A stretch of DNA of 17,154 nt from positions 1-17,154 of the forward strand of contig URQL01000014.1 in the NCBI GenBank assembly GCA_900550005.1. Direction: 5' to 3'. This document shows, piece by piece, positions 1-7,074 of this stretch. Each line of letters starts with the position of its first letter. Position 1 is the stretch's first letter. The notes beneath the pieces were generated by a model. It saw nothing but the letters and a program-made list of their open reading frames with translations, was not told where the DNA came from and ran no database searches. Position numbers and translations under genes: made by a program. Source of the DNA: an uncultured Erysipelotrichaceae bacterium (GTDB lineage: Bacteria > Bacillota_I > Bacilli_A > Erysipelotrichales > Coprobacillaceae).

Positions 1-221
1 TTGATACACGTACAGAATCTTTAATTCAAACAGCAATGGATCAACTTATGGAAGGAAGAACGGTATTTGTCATTGCTCATAGATTATCCACTGTCCGCAA
101 CTCAGATGCCATTATGGTATTAGATCATGGTCATATTATTGAACGTGGTAGTCATGATGAATTAATTAAACAAAAAGGACGTTATTATCAACTTTATACT
201 GGTGCTTTTGAATTAGATTAG
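1..221 (+). CDS. ABC exporter ATP-binding/permease protein, C-terminal end (partial)
   Basis: Only the end of the gene is present. The frame is open from base 3 and starts with a D-loop remnant (DTRTE, as in SVDTRTE). It continues through the H-loop (VFVIAHRLSTV, switch histidine about residue 29 of the visible part) and the usual tail IMVLDHGHIIERGSHDELI. This is typical of type IV (MsbA/BmrA/LmrA-like) half-exporters, where the nucleotide-binding domain follows six membrane helices and powers export of drugs, lipids or peptides. The substrate cannot be told from this piece. The stop TAG at 219-221 is followed directly by an intrinsic terminator, so this is the last gene of a plus-strand unit that enters the window from the left. 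Confidence 0.9.
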   Translation, partial: DTRTESLIQTAMDQLMEGRTVFVIAHRLSTVRNSDAIMVLDHGHIIERGSHDELIKQKGRYYQLYTGAFELD

Positions 222-226
222 CTAAA

Positions 227-273
227 TAAAAAGGATTGTTATAAAATCAATATTTATAAACGATCCTTTTTTT
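227..273 (+). terminator. Intrinsic terminator after the ABC exporter gene
   Basis: An imperfect inverted repeat (AAAAAGGATTGTTATAAA against TTTATAAACGATCCTTTTT) ends in a run of seven or more T. It starts six bases after the stop codon. Confidence 0.8.
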
Positions 274-384
274 ATTGGTTCTTACTAAAAAAATCGATCA
301 TAATTCTATTTCATCATTTCAAAACATTCAACCACCATAATCTGCATTATTAATTTGATAAAATTCCACTTCTTTTGCAATCCT

Positions 385-706
385 TCAAAGATTCATACTA
401 AAAATAAAAGGCAAAGGATTATTTCCCTTTTCCCCAATCTTTAATATGCATTTTAGTGGCAGTACCACATTTTTACGAACCTCTTTTAAAACTTCTCCTA
501 AAATTTCTTCATTGTGATGTTCATAATAAAGCCTACTACCATATCCTTCTGCTGTGTCAAAGAAAGTACATCCATGTGCATATGCATCTTTGATTGCTTC
601 TATTGCGTATTCTTTTGATGGGATTTGACCATAACCATGTGAAAAAGCCATACATCCCATCCCAATTAGGGATACTTCAATTTTTCCTAAATATCTTTTT
701 TTACAT
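385..706 (-). pseudogene. Aldo/keto reductase, N-terminal remnant
   Basis: The readable part matches the N-terminus of NADPH-dependent aldo/keto reductases: GMGCMAFSHGYG, then a helix, then FFDTAEGYG with the catalytic Asp and Tyr region, then EEILGEVLKEVRKNVV. Family members are about 310-330 residues; only about 100 codons remain, so the catalytic His, most of the barrel and the cofactor site are gone. Upstream of 660 the family sequence continues in frame (KKRYLGKIEVSLIG). The expected ATG at 704-706 is separated from it by one extra base (ATG-T-AAA-AAA-AGA), giving a frameshift at codon two. A further local frame disturbance is likely near the expected ATKF motif, where another frame reads TATKM. 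It ends at a TGA at 385-387. It is almost certainly non-functional. Confidence 0.8.
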
Positions 707-761
707 TGTCATCAGTCTTTCTATAATTCTAGTTGATCACTTAAAGTGCACTCCATGGCAA

Positions 762-790
762 GAAAAAAGAAAGTGTTTTTGCACTTTCTT
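762..790 (-). terminator. Intrinsic terminator after patB
   Basis: On the minus strand AAGAAAGTG, a six-base loop, CACTTTCTT and then a T run. The stem overlaps the patB stop codon at 789-791. Confidence 0.85.
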
Positions 791-1961
791 ATAAAGTATC
801 CACTGCTTCTTTTAACTGAGTTAAAGCTTGCGTTAAAGTTTGACGAGGACAAGCAACATTAATACGTTGGAACCCTTTGCCATCTTTACCGAAGATAGCT
901 CCACTATCTAACCATAATTTTGCTTTATCAACAATCAATTCTTCTAATTGATCATTTGTTAAATGTAAATCTCTACAATCCAACCAAAGTAAATAAGTTC
1001 CTTCTGGTTCAATTAAATGAATACTTGGAATATTTTCTTCTAAATATTTTTTAACATAAGCAATATTGCTTACTAGATAAGCTTTTAATTTAGTTAACCA
1101 AGTTTCACCCTTTTCATAAGCCACTTGACTAGCAACAATTCCCATTAAACCAACTTGACTATACCCTGCCCCGTCAACTTGTTTCTTAAATTGAGCTCTT
1201 AATTTTCCATTAGGTATAACAATATGAGAAATTTGAAGTCCAGCTAAGTTAAATGTCTTACTTGGAGATGTGCACGTAATAACAAATTCTTGGTATTCTT
1301 CTTTTAAGCTCACTAACATATGATGTTGATAAGGTTCATAAACAAAATCGCTATGAATTTCATCACTTACAATCTTCACTTGATACTTTTTACAAATTTC
1401 AGCAATTTTAATCAATTCCTCTTTAGTCCAAACCCTTCCTACTGGATTGTGAGGCGAACAAAGTAAAAATAATTTCACATCATTTTCTCTAATCTTATTT
1501 TCAAAATCAACAAAGTCGATTTCATAATGTCCATCTTTTAAAACTAAAGAATTATTAATAAGACGACGTTCATTATCATTAATCACTTCACTAAAAGGAT
1601 AATAAACCGGTTGTTGAATTAAAACTGCATCTCCTTTATTTGTATAAGCTTTAATAGCCATTGCTAAAGCAAAGACAATCCCTGGTGTTTTGATGATCCA
1701 TTCTGGTTGAATCGTCCAATTAAAATGCGTTTGATACCAACTGATCATCGATTTGAAATCTGTTGCTTTGGTTTCACTATAGCCATAAATTCCTTGATCA
1801 ATCGTTTTATGTAATGCTTCAATAATTTCAGGAGCACATTTGAAATCCATATCTGCTACCCATAAAGGAAGGACATCTTCATTTTTTCCTCTTTCTAAAG
1901 CAAAATCATATTTTAAACTATGTGTATTTTTTCTATTTACAATTTCATCGAATTTATTCAT
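789..1961 (-). CDS. patB: PatB/MalY family PLP-dependent C-S beta-lyase (cystathionine beta-lyase) / aminotransferase
   Basis: A fold-type I PLP enzyme of 390 residues, the normal length for PatB/MalY. These enzymes split cystathionine or cysteine S-conjugates to a thiol (homocysteine), pyruvate and ammonia in the cytoplasm. Visible landmarks are LPLWVADMDF near the N-terminus, the CSPHNPVGRVW motif (Asn about 172), SDEIHSD (Asp about 200), the SPSKTFN motif with the PLP lysine (about 235) and a C-terminal arginine region. A GTG at 1970 is in frame, but it lies inside the ribosome site AGGTG. The ATG at 1961 has that site at good spacing and follows the previous gene's TAA by one base, so translation is probably coupled. 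Second gene of a methionine-related operon. MalY-type regulatory moonlighting is possible but nothing here shows it. Confidence 0.92.
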   Translation of the reverse strand: MNKFDEIVNRKNTHSLKYDFALERGKNEDVLPLWVADMDFKCAPEIIEALHKTIDQGIYGYSETKATDFKSMISWYQTHFNWTIQPEWIIKTPGIVFALAMAIKAYTNKGDAVLIQQPVYYPFSEVINDNERRLINNSLVLKDGHYEIDFVDFENKIRENDVKLFLLCSPHNPVGRVWTKEELIKIAEICKKYQVKIVSDEIHSDFVYEPYQHHMLVSLKEEYQEFVITCTSPSKTFNLAGLQISHIVIPNGKLRAQFKKQVDGAGYSQVGLMGIVASQVAYEKGETWLTKLKAYLVSNIAYVKKYLEENIPSIHLIEPEGTYLLWLDCRDLHLTNDQLEELIVDKAKLWLDSGAIFGKDGKGFQRINVACPRQTLTQALTQLKEAVDTL

Positions 1962-1962
1962 A

Positions 1963-3108
1963 TTAATCACCTAATGCTTGTTTAATATCTTCAATTAAAT
2001 CATCCACATTTTCAATTCCAACAGAGAAACGAATAAAATCTTCTGTGATTCCTAATTTTTCTCTTACTTCTTTTGGTAAATCTCCATGAGTTTGTAGCAT
2101 TGGATAAGTCATTAAAGATTCAACTCCACCTAAACTTTCAGCATAAGTAATCAATTTGATTTTTTCTAATAAATCACGTGCTGTTTTTTCACAATCTGTT
2201 TTAAAAGAGATCATTCCCCCAAAACCACGTGCTTGTTTACATTGAATATCATAACCAGGATGTGTTGGTAAACCAATGTAATAAACTTCTTTAATTTTTG
2301 GTTGTGTTTGTAACCATTTAGCAATTTTCATTGCATTTTCTTGTTGACGTTCCATACGAACAGCTAAAGTTTTAATTCCTCTTGAAAGTAGGAAACAATC
2401 AAACGGTGCAAGTGAAGCTCCTAATGTTTTATAAGTATAACGAATTTTTTGAGCTAATTCTTCACTATTTACTGTAATAAATCCAGCTAAAGTATCGTTA
2501 TGACCACATAAATATTTTGTTCCACTATGAATAACAATATCAGCTCCTAATTCAATTGGATTTTGATAATATGGACTTAAGAAAGTATTATCAACTATAA
2601 GCATTAAATGATATTTATCTGCTAGTTTTTTCATAGCATATAAATCTGTAATAACCATTGTTGGATTACTTGGCGTTTCAATATATAAAGCTTTTGTATT
2701 TTCTTGAATGTGTTTTTCAAATTCTTCTACATTAGCACTATCTTCGTAAGAAAAACTTAGTCCACGTTTTTTCCCCATTGTATCAAACATACGTACAGAA
2801 CCACCATAAAGATCTTCTGAACATAAAATATGATCTCCACTTTCAAATAATTCAAAAACAATTCCAATAGCAGCCATTCCTGTTGAACATGCAACACTAT
2901 CTACCCCTTTTTCTAAAACAGTCATTGTATCTTCTAATACACTACGTGTTGGGTTTGATTCTCTTGTATAATTATAACCTGTTGTTTGTCCAATTCCTGG
3001 ATGTGAAAATGTTGCTGTTTGGTAAATTGGTGTTATTACCGCACCAAATGTGTCTTGATGTAATTCTTTTGTTTTCCCGTGTATACACTCAGTTTCAATA
3101 TGTTTCAT
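1963..3108 (-). CDS. metI: Trans-sulfuration PLP enzyme (MetI/MetB-like cystathionine gamma-synthase/gamma-lyase family)
   Basis: A 381-residue Cys/Met-metabolism PLP enzyme. The internal aldimine lysine is in HSGTKYLCGHND (Lys about 198). YTRESNPT (Tyr47/Arg49, phosphate contacts from the partner subunit), DLYGG (Tyr about 101) and VDNTF (Asp about 173) are all intact. In this family the substrate (O-acyl-homoserine plus cysteine or sulfide, or cystathionine) is hard to predict from sequence. The best guide is the next gene, a PatB-type lyase, as in metI-metC-like pairs: this enzyme would make cystathionine and PatB would split it to homocysteine. The ribosome site GGGAGGAG is optimal. A strong promoter lies only about 25 bases upstream of the ribosome-site region, so there is no room for a SAM riboswitch or T-box leader. 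Confidence 0.9.
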   Translation of the reverse strand: MKHIETECIHGKTKELHQDTFGAVITPIYQTATFSHPGIGQTTGYNYTRESNPTRSVLEDTMTVLEKGVDSVACSTGMAAIGIVFELFESGDHILCSEDLYGGSVRMFDTMGKKRGLSFSYEDSANVEEFEKHIQENTKALYIETPSNPTMVITDLYAMKKLADKYHLMLIVDNTFLSPYYQNPIELGADIVIHSGTKYLCGHNDTLAGFITVNSEELAQKIRYTYKTLGASLAPFDCFLLSRGIKTLAVRMERQQENAMKIAKWLQTQPKIKEVYYIGLPTHPGYDIQCKQARGFGGMISFKTDCEKTARDLLEKIKLITYAESLGGVESLMTYPMLQTHGDLPKEVREKLGITEDFIRFSVGIENVDDLIEDIKQALGD

Positions 3109-3138
3109 TTTAAATACTCCTCCCTAATTGTAATTTTT

Positions 3139-3167
3139 ATGTTAACTTAATAAAAAATAATTGTCAA
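3139..3167 (-). promoter_or_regulatory. Promoter of the metI-patB operon
   Basis: On the minus strand TTGACA (3162-3167), a 17-base spacer and TAACAT (3139-3144). The start would be near 3132, giving a leader of about 25 bases. Confidence 0.8.
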
Positions 3168-3171
3168 TAAA

Positions 3172-3185
3172 AAATAACGTTATTT
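3172..3185. promoter_or_regulatory. Perfect 14-bp palindrome upstream of the metI promoter, possible operator
   Basis: AAATAACGTTATTT is a perfect dyad lying four bases upstream of the -35 box. It could bind a dimeric regulator of the methionine operon. AT-rich palindromes also arise by chance. Confidence 0.35.
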
Positions 3186-3216
3186 ATAAATAATAGGATA
3201 ATATTTTTGAATAATC

Positions 3217-3242
3217 AAAAAAAGGACTAATTTAGTCCTTTT
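3217..3242 (-). terminator. Intrinsic terminator after the GH1 gene
   Basis: On the minus strand AAAAGGACTAA pairs with TTAGTCCTTTT and continues into a T run. The stop codon of the GH1 gene (3232-3234) lies inside the hairpin. Confidence 0.85.
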
Positions 3243-4716
3243 CAAATAAATAAGCTCCGTTACTTTCAATTACTTTTTTATACCAATAGAAACTATCTTT
3301 ACGATAACGGTCATAAGTACCATTTCCATAATCATCAGCATCAACATAAATAAAGCCATAACGTTTTGACATTTGCTTAGTTGATTCTGAAATTAAATCA
3401 ATGCATCCCCATGAAGTATAACCTAAACATTCTACTCCATCAATTTCGATTGCATTCAACATTTCTTTGAAATGAGCATCAAAATAAGCAATACGATAAT
3501 CATCATGAATGCTTCCATCAGCTTCTAATACGTCTTTTGCACCTAATCCATTTTCTACAATAAATAAAGGTTTACGATAACGATCATATAAATCAACCAT
3601 CGAGATTCTAAGTCCAATTGGATCGATTTGCCATCCCCAATCTGAACTTGGAATATGTGGATTTTTAATTGCTGTTACTGTATTTCCAGCTGTAAATTCT
3701 GTATTTTCATCCGTTTTAGCAGCAACACATGAAGATGAATAGTAAGAGAAAGATACAAAGTCTACTGGATATTTAGCCATAATTTCTTCATCATGTTCTT
3801 CCATCGCAATGTGGATATTATTGTTTTTAAAACGTGATGTTAAATAAGCTGGATATTTCCCAAATACTTGTGTATCACTATAACAATAAGTACTACGCAT
3901 ATCTTGTTGTGCTTGTAAAACATCTTCTGGTTTACAAGTATAAGGATAATAAGTTAATTTTGTAAGCATACATCCAACCATAGAACCTGGAATCGTTTCA
4001 TGACAAATCTTCGTAGCTAATGCACTAGCAACAAATTGATGATGCATCGCTTGGAAAATAACTTCTTCAAAATTTTTACCTGGGAAACGATCTTTAATTA
4101 ACCCTCCTGTTGTATAAGGATGACGAATCATTGAATCGACTTCATTAAAAGTCAACCAATATTTTACTTTGTCTTTATAACGAGTACAGATCGTACGTAC
4201 ATATTTTTCAAAGAATCCCACAACTTCTCTTGAATACCAACCATTGTATTTTAATACTAAGTTTAGTGGAGGTTCATAATGTGACATTGTTACTAAAGGT
4301 TCAATATTATATTTTTTTAATTCACTAAACACATCATCGTAGAATTTCAAACCTTCTTCATTAGGTGTTTCATCATCCCCATTAGGGAAAATTCTTGACC
4401 AAGCAATCGACATACGATAAACTTTAAATCCCATTTCAGCCATTAAAGCAATATCTTCTTTATAATGATGGTAAAAATCAGATCCATGTCTTTTTGGATA
4501 ATAAACTTCATCATCTGTTTTTAAGGCTTCTTCAATATCTTTAGAAGTAACTTCATTTTGTTTTTTATAATCTTGAACATCTACATCTAAATGAGAACGT
4601 GCACAGTCAGATACAGAAATTCCTTTTCCGCCTTCTTTCCATCCTCCTTCTACTTGATTAGCAGCGGTAGCACCACCCCATAAAAATCCTTCTGGAAATT
4701 TTCTTTCTTTATTCAT
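3232..4716 (-). CDS. 6-phospho-beta-glucosidase, glycoside hydrolase family 1
   Basis: A 494-residue GH1 retaining glycosidase that splits phosphorylated beta-glucosides (for example cellobiose-6-phosphate) delivered by the PTS. The N-terminal FPEGFLWGGATAANQVEGG signature is present. The acid/base Glu is in TFNEVD (about 192) and the nucleophile Glu in FIVENGLG (about 388). The C-terminal SESTKQMSKRYGF stretch (about 443-454) carries the Ser/Lys/Tyr set that in GH1 recognises the 6-phosphate, which argues for a phospho-glycosidase rather than a plain beta-glucosidase. An upstream in-frame ATG at 4746 is rejected because it overlaps the -10 box; the ATG at 4716 has a GAGGAGG ribosome site. 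It is transcribed alone. The EIIC permeases at 12-15 kb are plausible partners, which is inference. Confidence 0.93.
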   Translation of the reverse strand: MNKERKFPEGFLWGGATAANQVEGGWKEGGKGISVSDCARSHLDVDVQDYKKQNEVTSKDIEEALKTDDEVYYPKRHGSDFYHHYKEDIALMAEMGFKVYRMSIAWSRIFPNGDDETPNEEGLKFYDDVFSELKKYNIEPLVTMSHYEPPLNLVLKYNGWYSREVVGFFEKYVRTICTRYKDKVKYWLTFNEVDSMIRHPYTTGGLIKDRFPGKNFEEVIFQAMHHQFVASALATKICHETIPGSMVGCMLTKLTYYPYTCKPEDVLQAQQDMRSTYCYSDTQVFGKYPAYLTSRFKNNNIHIAMEEHDEEIMAKYPVDFVSFSYYSSSCVAAKTDENTEFTAGNTVTAIKNPHIPSSDWGWQIDPIGLRISMVDLYDRYRKPLFIVENGLGAKDVLEADGSIHDDYRIAYFDAHFKEMLNAIEIDGVECLGYTSWGCIDLISESTKQMSKRYGFIYVDADDYGNGTYDRYRKDSFYWYKKVIESNGAYLFEKD

Positions 4717-4722
4717 TTTTAT

Positions 4723-4750
4723 TCCTCCTCGTATCTTTACGTACATTATA
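4723..4750 (-). promoter_or_regulatory. Extended -10 promoter and ribosome site of the GH1 gene
   Basis: On the minus strand TGTTATAAT: an extended -10 with TATAAT at 4745-4750 and no good -35. The start is about 4738 and GAGGAGG at 4723-4730 precedes ATG 4716. Confidence 0.7.
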
Positions 4751-4788
4751 ACAAATCTCTATAGCAACCTTTTATATTTTCATATAAT

Positions 4789-4815
4789 AAAAAAGCCCAT
4801 TTGCTAAGAAATGGG
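4789..4815 (-). terminator. Intrinsic terminator of the 4.8-5.0 kb transcript
   Basis: On the minus strand CCCATTT, loop CTTAGC, AAATGGG, then C and six T. It belongs to no annotated gene; it closes the transcript expected from the promoter at 5005-5033. Confidence 0.85.
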
Positions 4816-4981
4816 ATTATTTACGCATGACTAGAATAATTAAAGGATTAATTGGCAAATGTATGTTCATTAAACTAGCAATGCTTCACTGCATAAAATT
4901 GTTTGTTATAAGAGAATGGAAAATAGTAGTAATAATGCAGTGTTTGATTAAAGGATACATATAATTAATATTATATTTTTA

Positions 4982-4997
4982 GTTAGTGTTTGCTAAC
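4982..4997. promoter_or_regulatory. DtxR-type operator candidate, start-proximal site
   Basis: GTTAGTGTTTGCTAAC fits GTTAG-N6-CTAAC exactly. It lies at and just downstream of the expected start, 25 bases from its partner. Confidence 0.65.
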
Positions 4998-5004
4998 TGA
5001 CTAT

Positions 5005-5033
5005 ATATTAGCATATGCTAACTCTTCTGTCAA
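5005..5033 (-). promoter_or_regulatory. Promoter of the candidate small RNA
   Basis: On the minus strand TTGACA (5028-5033), a 17-base spacer and TAATAT (5005-5010). It reads leftward, away from the YgbA-like gene, whose own terminator lies at 5096-5131. Confidence 0.75.
5007..5022. promoter_or_regulatory. DtxR-type operator candidate overlapping -10
   Basis: ATTAGCATATGCTAAC matches GTTAG-N6-CTAAC with one change and overlaps the -10 box and part of the spacer. Binding here would block RNA polymerase. Confidence 0.65.
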
Positions 5034-5095
5034 TTCTTTTTTAAACTTTTTTTATTTTTCTAAAAGATTTAATTTTCTATTCTATTTTGTAATAA

Positions 5096-5131
5096 ATAAA
5101 AGACGATAACCCTTTAATTGAGTTATCGTGT
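5096..5131 (-). terminator. Intrinsic terminator of the five-gene operon
   Basis: ACGATAAC (5103-5110) pairs with GTTATCGT (5122-5129). The minus-strand tail is T-rich but broken (CTTTTATTTATT). The stem overlaps the stop codon at 5123-5125. Confidence 0.7.
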
Positions 5132-5425
5132 TTTTGATTTTAACGTTAAATACATATGTTTAATTGCTAAAACAGGATGATAGAATAACATTCTTGGTCC
5201 CGAAAAACGCATGACTTCTTTAATCTTTTCTCTATTTTCCTTATTATAGCAATGTACTTTACATTGTGAGCAGAAAGTTTTATTCTCCATAAATGGGCAT
5301 CGATCAATTCTTAAAAAAGCATATTCTTTTAAATCGGTTAAATCAACTTTCTTTTTCTTTTCGTAGAGTTCAATCATTAATTGAACAATTTGTTTTTCTT
5401 TTTCTCTTTTTTTATTTAAATTCAT
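5123..5425 (-). CDS. YgbA-like nitrous oxide-stimulated promoter family protein
   Basis: A 100-residue cytoplasmic protein matching the YgbA family (PF11756, named after its nitrous oxide-stimulated promoter): RIDRCPF, then a cysteine cluster, then the highly conserved tail VMRFSGPRMLFYHPVLAIKH. The four cysteines (43, 52, 55, 59; C-x8-C-x2-C-x3-C) look like a metal or iron-sulfur site. In enterobacteria the homologue is controlled by the nitric-oxide sensor NsrR and linked to recovery from nitrosative stress; its biochemical activity is not clear to me. It is the last gene of the operon and overlaps the CydC-like stop by four bases (ATGA), so the two are translationally coupled. Family assignment is solid; the role here is inferred. 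Confidence 0.85.
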   Translation of the reverse strand: MNLNKKREKEKQIVQLMIELYEKKKKVDLTDLKEYAFLRIDRCPFMENKTFCSQCKVHCYNKENREKIKEVMRFSGPRMLFYHPVLAIKHMYLTLKSKTR

Positions 5426-7074
5426 GATTGTCGCTCACTTTCCATAGATTTAATTTCATCACAAATCTTAAGTGTAGAATCACGATGACTAACTAAGAAA
5501 ATGGTTTTACCTTCACTATTCTCTTTAAGTGTTTTTAAAATGAGAGCTTCATTTAAACTATCCAAATTACTTGTTGGTTCATCTAATAAGATCATTTTTG
5601 CATCATGTAAAAAGGCTCTTGCTAAACCAATACGTTGTCTTTGTCCTCCAGATAAAGAACTATGTTCATTAATTACAGTATCATACCCTTGGTCTAATGA
5701 AATAATAAAGTCATGAATATTTGCTTTTTTACAAGCTTCGATCACTTCTTCTTTTGTAGCATCTACTTTTGCGATTCTTACATTTTCAAAAAGAGTCCCA
5801 TTAAATAAATAGGTACTTTGTTCAACATAGCTTTGATTATCACGTAAAGCTTTTGTTTTCCATAATTTCAAATCCTGTTCATTTATCTGTAAAGAACCTG
5901 AAGTAGGATCATAAAAGCGCATTATTAATTTTAATAAAGTAGATTTCCCACTTCCGCTCTTTCCTTTAATACCAATAATTTTGGGACGATCTACTTGATA
6001 ATTAAAATGCGATAAAATGATTTCTTGATCATATTTAAATGTAAGATCATTTACTTGTAAATCATGATATTCTTCTTCAACTCCCGTTATCTTTTCTTCA
6101 ATAGTTGGTTTTTCTTCTAATAGACTAAGTACACGATCTCCACTTGCAAATGTAATCAACAAATTGTTTGCTAGAGAAGATAAAGCTGTTACCGGACCAA
6201 AAGAAGACATCATTGTCATTGTAGAAATTATGATAATTTGTGATTCAATTTGATTTTTAGTATAGAGATAATAACTAATCAAAAACATCCCTAACGAGAA
6301 AACACTAATCACAAAATCGCATAATGCAACAGATTGTCCTTCGATTTTTTTAAGTTTTTCACTTACTGTATTTAATTTATTGGTTTTTTCCACTAATTTA
6401 TTTAGACGATCTTGACCTAAATCAAATTGATCAATTTCTTTTAAACCGTAAATACTTTCTAAAACATAACTATTCAATTCACCAAATTGGCTTCTTTCTT
6501 CTACACCTGTATCCTTACCTTTTTTAGAAGTATAAATAGGTAATAAAATACCTACACTGATATAACCTAGTAAAGCAACGATTCCTAAAACAATATGGTA
6601 TTGCATTAAGAAAATAGCCATGATCATTGAAACAATCAATGCAATCATAACTGGAGAAATCGTATGAGCATAAAATACTTCTAATAATTCTACATCACTT
6701 GTTAACATGGAAATTAAATTTCCTTTTTCTTTGGTTTCAAGTTTTGCTGGTGTAAGTTCTCTTAGTTTTTGAAAAACTTGATCACGGATCATCGCTAATA
6801 ATTTAAAAGCGATATAGTGATTACATGCTTGTTCCCCATAGCGTAAAAATCCACGTGCAAAACCAAAGATAATAAGTAAAATCATTAAAATTTTAATTCC
6901 ACTTAAATTTTGTAAAATAATTTGAGCTATTCCAATACCTGCTAAAACAGTTAAGAAAATTGAAGCTAAATAACCTAGAACACCTAAGAAAATGGCTAAT
7001 AACATAAAAGGGATCATTGTTTTAACTAATCCAATTAAACCTAAAACAACTTGCATACCACTACGTCTATTCAT
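5422..7074 (-). CDS. cydC: CydC-like ABC half-exporter (permease plus ATPase)
   Basis: A 550-residue type IV ABC half-transporter. About 320 residues of hydrophobic membrane domain precede a nucleotide-binding domain with Walker A GKSGSGKST (about 370), signature LSGGQRQR (about 473), Walker B MILLDEPTSNLD (about 493) and H-loop LVSHRD (about 528). Paired with the CydD-like gene just upstream (TAA then ATG with no gap), it should form a heterodimer. In E. coli CydDC exports cysteine and glutathione to the periplasm and affects heme loading of cytochrome bd. No cytochrome bd gene is present, so the natural substrate (thiol, heme-related or other) is open. The sites are canonical, so both halves look able to hydrolyse ATP. 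Confidence 0.85.
   Translation of the reverse strand: MNRRSGMQVVLGLIGLVKTMIPFMLLAIFLGVLGYLASIFLTVLAGIGIAQIILQNLSGIKILMILLIIFGFARGFLRYGEQACNHYIAFKLLAMIRDQVFQKLRELTPAKLETKEKGNLISMLTSDVELLEVFYAHTISPVMIALIVSMIMAIFLMQYHIVLGIVALLGYISVGILLPIYTSKKGKDTGVEERSQFGELNSYVLESIYGLKEIDQFDLGQDRLNKLVEKTNKLNTVSEKLKKIEGQSVALCDFVISVFSLGMFLISYYLYTKNQIESQIIIISTMTMMSSFGPVTALSSLANNLLITFASGDRVLSLLEEKPTIEEKITGVEEEYHDLQVNDLTFKYDQEIILSHFNYQVDRPKIIGIKGKSGSGKSTLLKLIMRFYDPTSGSLQINEQDLKLWKTKALRDNQSYVEQSTYLFNGTLFENVRIAKVDATKEEVIEACKKANIHDFIISLDQGYDTVINEHSSLSGGQRQRIGLARAFLHDAKMILLDEPTSNLDSLNEALILKTLKENSEGKTIFLVSHRDSTLKICDEIKSMESERQS

Larger units (their letters stand above)
4789..4998 (-). ncRNA. Candidate metal-responsive small regulatory RNA (about 210 nt)
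   Basis: This segment has its own strong promoter (TTGACA-N17-TAATAT, 5005-5033), two operator-like dyads over it and a clear intrinsic terminator, but no convincing gene. The predicted RNA begins with a hairpin formed by the operator GTTAG/CTAAC arms. It has a perfect 8-base inverted pair (CACTGCAT 4935-4942 with ATGCAGTG 4887-4894) and a pyrimidine-rich stretch (TTTTCCATTCTCTT) of the kind that could pair with ribosome sites. One frame from ATG 4960 reads 24 codons to TGA (about 4886) and then to TAA 4817-4819. It has no ribosome site and resembles no family I know, so a decayed small gene is the main alternative. By layout it recalls iron-repressed sRNAs such as FsrA/RyhB; that parallel is inference. 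Confidence 0.5.

Noticed and set aside
1962..1970. GTG start nine bases upstream of the patB ATG
   Set aside because: The GTG is part of the AGGTG ribosome site for ATG 1961 and has no ribosome site of its own.
3109..3144. SAM riboswitch or T-box ahead of metI
   Set aside because: The expected leader is only about 25 bases, too short for either.
4717..4746. Ten-codon N-terminal extension of the GH1 enzyme
   Set aside because: It overlaps the -10 box and the ribosome site; family members start at the FPEGFLWG region.
4817..4960. 47-codon frame with one internal TGA, read as a small protein or selenoprotein
   Set aside because: No ribosome site, no recognisable family and no selenocysteine insertion structure; the regulated RNA reading is simpler, though decay of a small gene stays possible.
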